Shown here in pieces: positions 57,473 through 64,000 of a stretch of DNA of 64,000 nt. This DNA is from Gonium pectorale (Eukaryota; Chlorophyta; Chlorophyceae; Chlamydomonadales; Volvocaceae): the NCBI GenBank assembly GCA_001584585.1, contig LSYV01000105.1:2382-66381 (forward strand). Reading direction: 5' to 3'. A program made the translations under genes and the position numbers. Within the stretch, counting starts at the first letter, position 1, and each line of letters opens with the position of its first letter. The notes beneath the pieces were generated by a model. That model was given only the letters and a program-made list of their open reading frames with translations, was not told the DNA's origin and searched no databases.

Positions 57473-60400
57473 TCAATCCCGCAACCCCCTCATCGCCACC
57501 TCCCACGCCAGCCACTGGCAGGCGTTGGCGGGGAAGGCGCGCGCCAGCGTGGGTGTCAGGCCGGCGTACAGCGACGCCAGACCGCCCTCCCGCCACAGCT
57601 GCGGCCGCGTCGGGGTCAGCGGCGGGGGGCGGGGGCACAGGGCAGCAGCAGGCCGTCACCGGGAAGCACAGGCGCGTGTGAGAGTTCAGGGCACAGCGCT
57701 TCAGCGGTCAACACGCGCTTCCCACGCAGAGGGACACTGCTAAGGAAGCCGGCGCGGCCGTCAGCCACACGAGCACGCCCAGGCCCCGCCACAGCTGCGT
57801 CCGGGTCAGCGTCAGCGTCAGCGCGAGGTTCATTGGGAGCAGGGGTCAGGGTAAGGACAAGTAAAAAGTAATCGACTGTCACAAGGACGCTGTCACGCCA
57901 GCTAAGCTGCTGCTGACCAGTTGATGTGGCTAACTGGCGGAACCACGTAGCAGGTCTGTAGACAGCGCCTACGAACCTAGCTTAGTAACCCACAAGCACA
58001 AAGGACATTGAATCCAGCGTGGTCGTAAGCCCAACCGATACGCTCCGGCGTGCCGCGAGAGCGGTCCCCGCGCGCGTGGGCGCCCCAACGCACCATGCGC
58101 CAGTGCTGCCGCAGCCCCACGTCCCACGCGCTGCCCGGGGTCGCCGTCTGGATCCGCGTCTTGGCCGTGTCGATGGGTATCACCGCCGCCCACATCTGCA
58201 TCGCATGTTCGCATCGGGGGCAGTCGCATGGGCAGGGACGCTGAGGGGAACCCACGGCGCAGCAGTCCTAAAATCAAAGGACCCGTGAGTACAGCCCCCA
58301 AAAGGCGTTACCGCGAGCCGCAGACGCGGGGCTGCGCACGGGAGCCGCGTGCGCGTGTGCCTGGGGGCCAACCGGACGCGCCCGCCCAACGCCGGAGCCC
58401 AAGCAAAGCTCACCACGGTCCCTGCCGTGCCGCCGCAGAGGATTGCCAGCGCCGCCTCCTGCAGCGAGTAGTCGCACAGTCGTTTCAAGGAGGGGCCGCG
58501 GTGGCGCAATGGCGCAGCCTGCGATGGCGAAGCTTTCCTTGCCAGGAGGCGGCGCGGTGGCAGCTGGCGGGGCTGGCTGCCTGGCTGCTGGCGCACCTGT
58601 GCAGTGCGCCCAGCGGCCAGCTGCAGTTGGTGCAGGAAGGGGTCGTATCGCACCTGGTACGGCTGGTACGGCAGGCTCGCCTGGCGTGGGCCGCCAGTGA
58701 AGCCGCTGCTGCCGATGCCAACGGCAGCGACGCGGCAGGGGAGGCTACTGAGGCCCGCGTTGGCGCAGGCCTGGGGCTGTTGTTGAGGAGCGCTGCTGGC
58801 AGCTCGTCCTCGTGAGCGGAGCTCTGCATCGGCGTTCTCGTGCCATCCCTTGGTCCTTTGTGTGGGCCCTTTAAGGGTGCATGTGGGTCTGGTGCCGCAG
58901 GCTGCCTGCCTCCCGCAAATAGGGGCCACCAAGGCAGCTGGGCCCTGGCCCAACTGCCATGACCCCAAACGCGAGGGAGCGCCGCCCGACGCAACGCACC
59001 TGCAGCCAGTGCCCGCCGGATGACGGCGCCCCGTCGGCCACCGGAATACCCGCCCCAAGCTTCAGTCTCTGCCTGTCAGGGGCATCACGGCAGGCGGATT
59101 AGGAGTGGAGACCTCTCCGTCGTTTCTGGGGTCAGTCCGTGACTGCCAGATTATCAACTCCCCGCATGTGGTCCTCCACTGGAATGTACAGGCAGCTGGG
59201 AGGGGGGGCCAGGCTCAGAAAAGGAAAACAAATCTGCAGGGGAGTGCGGTTGTGGCGCGCGTCTGCCTCGTCAAGCAACGTCCTTGCCGCCAACCTTCAA
59301 GCGCCGACGGTGCACCATAACCCAAAAGCCCAACCGCCGGATCTTGATCCGCCTAACAAGTAACGGCCAACCGACCTGAGCGCCTCGTACACCGTGAAGA
59401 AGAGCGCGTTTCCGGGCACCTCGCGGGCCAGGGTGGCGCCCAGGCCGCGCATGAGGCCGCGCAGCATGCCGCCCTCCTGCGCCACCACCTCTCGCAGGCA
59501 CTGCAGCGGCCCCCCGGGGTAGCGCGCCGCGGAACCGGACTGCTGCATGCGGCACTGCGGGCGGCCGGGGGGAGAGACCCGCAGGAGGGGCCGTAGGAGT
59601 GGGGGTGCGAGACGGGGAGTGAGGCAGGGTGTGAGGCAGAGAAGAGGCGGGCGCGGTGAGGCCGATTGGCGCGGCGGGAGGCGGCGGGACACCACCGCGC
59701 GCGACCTGGTCGGCGATCGCCACGTGGCCACGACCCGCGATGAGGCTCAGGACCGCAAATGGAGCCGGAATCAGAACCGGAACCGGAACCAGAACCGGAA
59801 CCGGGACGCGGCCACGCCAGGCCGCAGCCTTCCCGGGCCGTCAGTGCCGATGACCCGCCACTGTTCCTCTGCTCTGCTGGGCCGCAGGACCACCGCTGTG
59901 CCCCGCCCGCCCAGCTTGCAGCCCACACGCACAGCAGCACAACAACACGGGCCGAGCCCTGCGCGCTCCGTGTGCGGCTCCCTCGGAGCTGCGCCCTTCT
60001 GAATCAGTCCATACCGTTCCCAAGTCCTCAACCGGCCGCCCCCCCCCCCACGCACGCCGACGGCGGCACCTGCCTTGACCAGCTCGGTGGGCCCCAGGAT
60101 GACGCTCAGCGCCACACCCGCCACCGCGCCAGCCAGCGCCACGTGCGGCAGAGGGGGCGCGGGTGGGCAGCCGGGGGGGCTGGTGGGCGGGCTGGTGGGC
60201 GGACCGCAGCGCGTCCAGCACCCGCGAGTACACCTGCCGGGGGGTCGGCACGGCGCAGCGGGGCGGCGGGGGCAGGTTGCGACACAGCTGCCCGCGCCCA
60301 CCCATCTGGCCGGTCCGGCGCCCTCCCCGGCGATGTATGCAGCTTGGTGGGGCGCTGCTGCTGGCCCCCGCAGCCCCCGCCCCGGCCTCGCCCCCAACCC

Positions 60401-61374
60401 CACCCTGCGCCACAAGGCCCGGTCCGGCGCCCCATCCGCCCACTGCGCGCAGCCATGGCGCACGAGGCTGCTCGCCTAGTGCAGTGCAGTGCAGTGCGCG
60501 GACATCCACCGCCTCCGTTCAGCCCGCCACCTGCATGCATGCATCCACCTGCCCTACACTACCCTACCCTACACTACCCTACACTACCCGCCACCGCGCC
60601 CACCCTCTTCCTTGCATGCAACCGCCGCGCAGCACTGGCTCTAAGTCCCACCCAGCCGCACCCCAGCCTCGCCAGCAGTGAACTACTACGTGGGTGCTTT
60701 CCCGGGTCTGCGCCTAGGGCCGCGCGGGCTGCCCTCCCGCCCTCCCGCCCGCCCTCATCCCGCCCGCCATCCCCCGCCCCCGCCCACCAGGTAGTTGACG
60801 CCCGTCTCGGCGGTGCCCCCCAGCAGCGGGGAGGACATGCCGCGGAACAGCCCGCGCCGCAGCCCCTCGCGGCGGGCCACCTCGCGCAGGCAGTGCAGCG
60901 CGCCGCGGTACTGGCCCGGGGCGGCGGACTGCAGCCGCACCTGCGGGGGCGGCGGAGGGCGGAAGGGGAGGAGGGAAAGGGAGGGGAAGGGCACGGAGGG
61001 AGGGGAAGGAGGGTCGAGGACAGAGGTTTGGTGAGGAGGGGCTGTCGTGCAGCTGCTTTCTCCCGCCCCTCCTCCCCTCCGGCCTCCACCGCCCGTGCAC
61101 CGTCCGCCCAAAGGGGCCGGTGGGCCTGAGGCTCCACTCTGGAGACGGGCATTGTCGCTACGACCTGCTTCTCCCCCCCCCCCCCTGCGCAAGCACGGCA
61201 CCGCAGCGGGCACACGGGCACTCGCCGCCGTGGTCTCCCCACCTTGATGGTGTCAAAGGGGTAGCCCGACGTCACGTTGGCCGCCCCCGCCGCAAATCCA
61301 GCCAATAGCTCCCGCCCCGCCGCGGACAGGGCCGCAGGCGGCGACTGCCCCAGGCCCTGCTCCCCGTGCTGCAT
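57473..61374 (-). CDS. Mitochondrial carrier family (SLC25) protein
   Basis: Inner-membrane exchanger with three tandem two-helix repeats. Exons: 61243-61374, 60788-60940, 60074-60233, 59376-59554, a poorly bounded one ending at 58413 (start somewhere 58700-58990), 58094-58195, 57473-57598 (stop TGA). Repeat signatures P-x-D/E-x-x-K/R are all present: 'PFDTIK' + 'VRLQS', 'GPTELVK' + 'CRMQ', 'PIDTAK' + 'TRIQT'. Matching repeat ends are 'RGLFRGMSSPL', 'RGLMRGLGATLAREVPGNAL' and 'SLYAGLTPTLARAFPANA'. The pattern suits an amino-acid (ornithine/basic) or acyl-carnitine type carrier; substrate not decidable by eye. Exon 3 is 160 bases, one too many: its start and end are in different frames, with a run of seven C (minus strand) at 60173-60179 between them, so a one-base sequence error is likely. 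The following intron starts with GC (AAG|GCAGGT). Confidence 0.82.
59761..59805. repeat. Hexanucleotide (GAACCG)n-like microsatellite
   Basis: Imperfect run of GGAACC/AGAACC hexamers within the intron after carrier exon 3. Interruptions at several positions. Confidence 0.85.
60478..60589. repeat. Short tandem repeats (AGTGC)4 and (CCCTACACTA)n
   Basis: Two simple repeats in the intron between carrier exons 2 and 3: four AGTGC units at 60478-60497 and a CCCTACACTAC-type run at about 60553-60589. The second superficially resembles telomeric DNA but is not the algal CCCTAAAA repeat. Confidence 0.8.
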
Positions 61375-62049
61375 GGCGCCCCTCCCTCCGGGCGGGGACG
61401 GGCCGCCGTCCGCCGACTACCGCAGGGCCCCCGTTCCTATGCTGCAGGCGGATGCGTGCGGGTGCCAGGCACCGTACGCAGAGGCGTTCCAGGGCTGCGC
61501 GGGACTCTCGGGCGCGTGCTGGGGTCCGTGCGGGCGGCAGGGATAGGGAGAAAAACCGCCGCCACGCCGCCTCCCGTGGCCCACACGGCCGCGGGGCCGT
61601 CGGCCTCGAGTGAGCCGGCTACAGCCTAGTAGAGATGTGTGATGCGGGTTTGGGCTCTGTGAGGTTGCGCTTTCGGAACCGGACTGTCACTCTGTTGTAT
61701 CGCCTTGTGCAGAGCAATGTATGATATTGACGAATGCTCAAGGTTCATGACAGCAGGGCACCATATGTGGGTTTGCGGGCATGCCGGCCACCGGCAGACG
61801 GGGATTACGAATGCAGTACCCGGGAGCCAAGATTCGCTAACCTGGGTGCAGACGCGTGACTATACACGACCGAAAAGCTTTGCTGCTCTACACACATTCT
61901 GGCTACTGTCCACACTGAGAACCAGAGCGGAACCTCGCACACTTCGTGAACGCAGCGTAGCATCCAGCACCTTCTTCCTAAGCGTTAACCGTCTACTGCC
62001 GACCAATGAAAACATTCTTAGCTACGTAGTGCTCTGAGTGCAAAGCAAA
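61375..62049. promoter_or_regulatory. Divergent intergenic/promoter region
   Basis: Separates the carrier start (61374, minus) from the RING-CH start (62050, plus). It must hold both promoters. No clear TATA box or known element was found. Confidence 0.35.
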
Positions 62050-64000
62050 ATGCGCCCTGCGAAAGGTGCTCACACCCATCGGGAAAGCAATTCAGGAGAT
62101 AGCTCCTCTGTAGGCTGCGACAGCTCTCGCTGCAGCCCCGGACCCCTGCCCCTTGCGCAGCGTCCGCAACTCCCGACCGACACATCTCTCCCGAACAGCA
62201 TCTCGTCAGGACCCGCGTCTCAAGTGCTCTCAGCCATGGATCGTGAAGTCCTAGCGTTAGCCGAGGGTGGATCCGCATGGCTGACGCCCCCGCCCCACCA
62301 GTCTCCATCCGGCGCGATGCACCCGCATGCAACGGCTGCCTCGACCCCCGCGGCTCCAGCCCCAGCTCCTGCTCCCTCCCCCGCGCATCTAGTGGCCCTG
62401 ACCCCCTCGGCCACGACCGTGCACCCCCTGTCGCAACAACACGGCAGCCAGGTCGGCTCAGCCGGCAGCCCCACGGACGCGCACCGGGAGGCCACCCCCA
62501 GCTGCAGCCCCCGGGAGCAGCCGTCCCGCGGCGCCACCTACAGCCCACCGGGGACGGCTGCGGGGGCGGGCCCTGGCTTTGGCGCACGCCCGGGGTGCGT
62601 GGCGGACGCGTCCTCGTGCGCCGGCGCTGGCGGCGGCAGCGATGGCCACGGTGGTGGCGGTGGCGAAGCCGGCTACCTCCGCCAGGTCAGCGGCGGCTTC
62701 GCGCCCGAGTGCCGCATCTGCCTGCTGTCGGAGCCGCTGGGCGACCTGGTGGCGCCCTGCCACTGCACCGGCTCCATGGCCTACGCGCACATGGGCTGCC
62801 TACGGGTGGGTGGGTGGGTGGGTGGAGGTGGAAGGACTGGAAGGCGTTGTGGGTGGCTGGGCGCATGGGGCTGCCTACGGGTGGAGTGGGGGTGGGGGGG
62901 GGGTGGGGGGCGAGGTGGGGGTGGGGGGGTGGGGGCATTAGCTCAGGCAAGCTGGGCCATTACCGCCAATGCGAGGGATGGGCAAGTGGGTGGATGACGG
63001 GGGGAGATCACTGGGCTGCCTACGGGTGAGGGGTTGGATAGGGGGTGGGATAGTGCAGGGGACGGATATCGGCTGGCAGCACGGGGCGCCGAGCCGCAGT
63101 GAGGGCGGGGCGGGGAAGGTGGGGTGCGCGTCTTGACCGGGTTGTAGTCGAGGCGTAGGTGTAGTGAGGCCCACGTCGGGTCAGCGTGGTACCTGTCTGT
63201 GGGCGCCTGCCTGCCAGGGGCCTGATGGCGGGTGCCTAACCCCGGAGGGGAGGCGGCGGGGGTGGCGCCAGGGAGGGACTGGGGGGTGCCGGCCGGATGC
63301 AGCGCCGGAGACTGAAAGGGACGGCGTTGGCGGGATCCGGCGGGGCGAGGGGCATCGGGACAGCGGCGGTTCGGCGGCAGAACCGGTGCAGTTTCGCCAC
63401 CGGCTCCTGGGGCGCGGCGTGGCGTGGGCTGGCTGCTGGGCATGCGCCGGACATGGCAGTGTGTGTTGGGGGAAGGAGGGGGCCGAGCCCGGCCCGGGGC
63501 CCGGGGTTGGGCTGCATCGGGCTATCCCTCCACGCTGATGTGGACAGCGGGAAGGGGTGTTGACGATTCGCGGTCATTCGGGATGGGCGGGGTGGGGCGT
63601 GCCGTCAGGTGGGGGGTGGTGGGGCGCGGCTGCATGTCCGCTTGGGAGCGCACCAGTGAGTGGGTCGCCCAACGTGCAGCGGCGGAGGGGGCCGCACGAC
63701 GTGCAGCGGCCCCCCCAACAGCTCCGGCGCACTACCGGCTCTCCTCTGCAGTGCTTTGGACTGGCCGCTCCCCTGCCCTCCATCCCAACCTCATCCTTCC
63801 TCTCGCATCCCGCATCCCTGCCCTGCCCCTGAACACCCCCTCGGACGGGTCAACGATTCTCTGCTCGACGGTCATCAGTCAGCTTTTGCCCACGGACTGA
63901 ATCACCCCTCCACCACCCCACCCCCGCCGGTCCTACCCTCACCCCCACCCGCAGACGTGGGTGATGGAGAAGCGCTCCATTCACTGCGAGCTGTGCGCCA
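62050..64000 (+). CDS. RING-CH (MARCH-type) E3 ubiquitin ligase, truncated at window end
   Basis: RING-CH proteins transfer ubiquitin to membrane proteins. Exon 1 (62050-62805) encodes 252 residues: a Pro/Ala/Ser/Gly-rich N-terminus, then 'ECRICLLSEP'. Exon 2 starts at 63955 and runs off the window. The zinc ligands are complete: Cys221-x2-Cys224-x12-Cys237-x-Cys239-x7-His247-x2-Cys250-x12-Cys263-x2-Cys266, the C4HC3 order specific to RING-CH, with the family Trp ('TWVMEKRSIHCELC'). ATG 62050 is the most upstream in-frame ATG; ATG 62236 ('MDREVLALAEGG') is an alternative. Expected transmembrane helices would lie beyond the window. The 1,149-base intron is G-rich and repetitive. Confidence 0.88.
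62793..63029 (+). repeat. Duplicated exon-end/donor sequence in the RING-CH intron
   Basis: The string GGGCTGCCTACGGGTG, which contains the exon 1 donor, occurs three times: at the real splice site (about 62793) and again at about 62867 and 63013 within the intron, separated by G-rich tracts. Confidence 0.85.

Noticed and set aside
57700..57840. Extra carrier exon resembling the final exon ('CCACAGCTGCG...GGGTCAGCG')
   Set aside because: Only the splice-acceptor surroundings are duplicated; no carrier-like reading frame follows.
60553..60589. Interstitial telomere repeat
   Set aside because: The unit is CCCTACACTA-like, not the CCCTAAAA telomere repeat of these algae, and it lies inside an intron.
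59759..61129. 456-codon plus-strand open frame across the carrier gene
   Set aside because: Antisense to exons with clear mitochondrial carrier signatures; composition is low complexity.

Overview
The window is nuclear DNA from a chlamydomonadalean (volvocine-type) green alga. The evidence is very GC-rich sequence, short GT-AG introns every 100-200 coding bases, (Ser-Pro)n hydroxyproline-rich glycoprotein linkers, TGTAA-type polyadenylation motifs, and volvocine-style LINE and Ty1/copia remnants. Two 20-N assembly gaps are present (28693-28712 and 47083-47102). Exon boundaries were placed by eye from acceptor and donor motifs and protein similarity. For most genes the summed exons divide by three.

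Layout. 10-5900 (-): a decayed LINE-like retroelement with a PHD finger and a frameshifted reverse transcriptase, ending at a (CAG)30 tract. 7943-28941 (-): a giant gene encoding a Ser-Pro linker, two bulb-type (mannose-binding type) lectin domains, a second Ser-Pro linker and twelve tandem units, each one PAN/apple-like domain plus one three-lobed beta-trefoil (ricin-B-type) lectin. 29555-33736 (-): a secreted GH9 (cellulase-family) domain that appears to have lost its catalytic acids. It can be joined in frame to the lectin gene, so both may be one protein of about 3,770 residues. 34994-45938 (-): MSH4, the meiotic MutS homologue, 22 exons and 1,131 residues. 46822-47340: a Ty1/copia RNase H fragment duplicated head to head around an assembly gap.

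48983-51254 (+): an SGNH/SASA-type carbohydrate acetyl-esterase-like gene with two GC-AG introns. 52437-56018 (+): a TPX2-domain microtubule-associated protein. 57473-61374 (-): a mitochondrial carrier (SLC25) with a probable one-base homopolymer frameshift. 62050-64000 (+): a RING-CH (MARCH-type) E3 ligase cut by the window edge.

The lectin/GH9-like locus is the most unusual part. A signal peptide, a carbohydrate-active fold without its catalytic residues, hydroxyproline-rich spacers and 14 predicted lectin domains point to a large secreted carbohydrate-binding protein of the cell wall or extracellular matrix. Every one of the twelve units begins and ends at a phase-1 intron, the arrangement expected for growth by exon-module duplication. 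The other genes (MSH4, TPX2-like, carrier, RING-CH) are ordinary cellular genes with no evident functional link to it.
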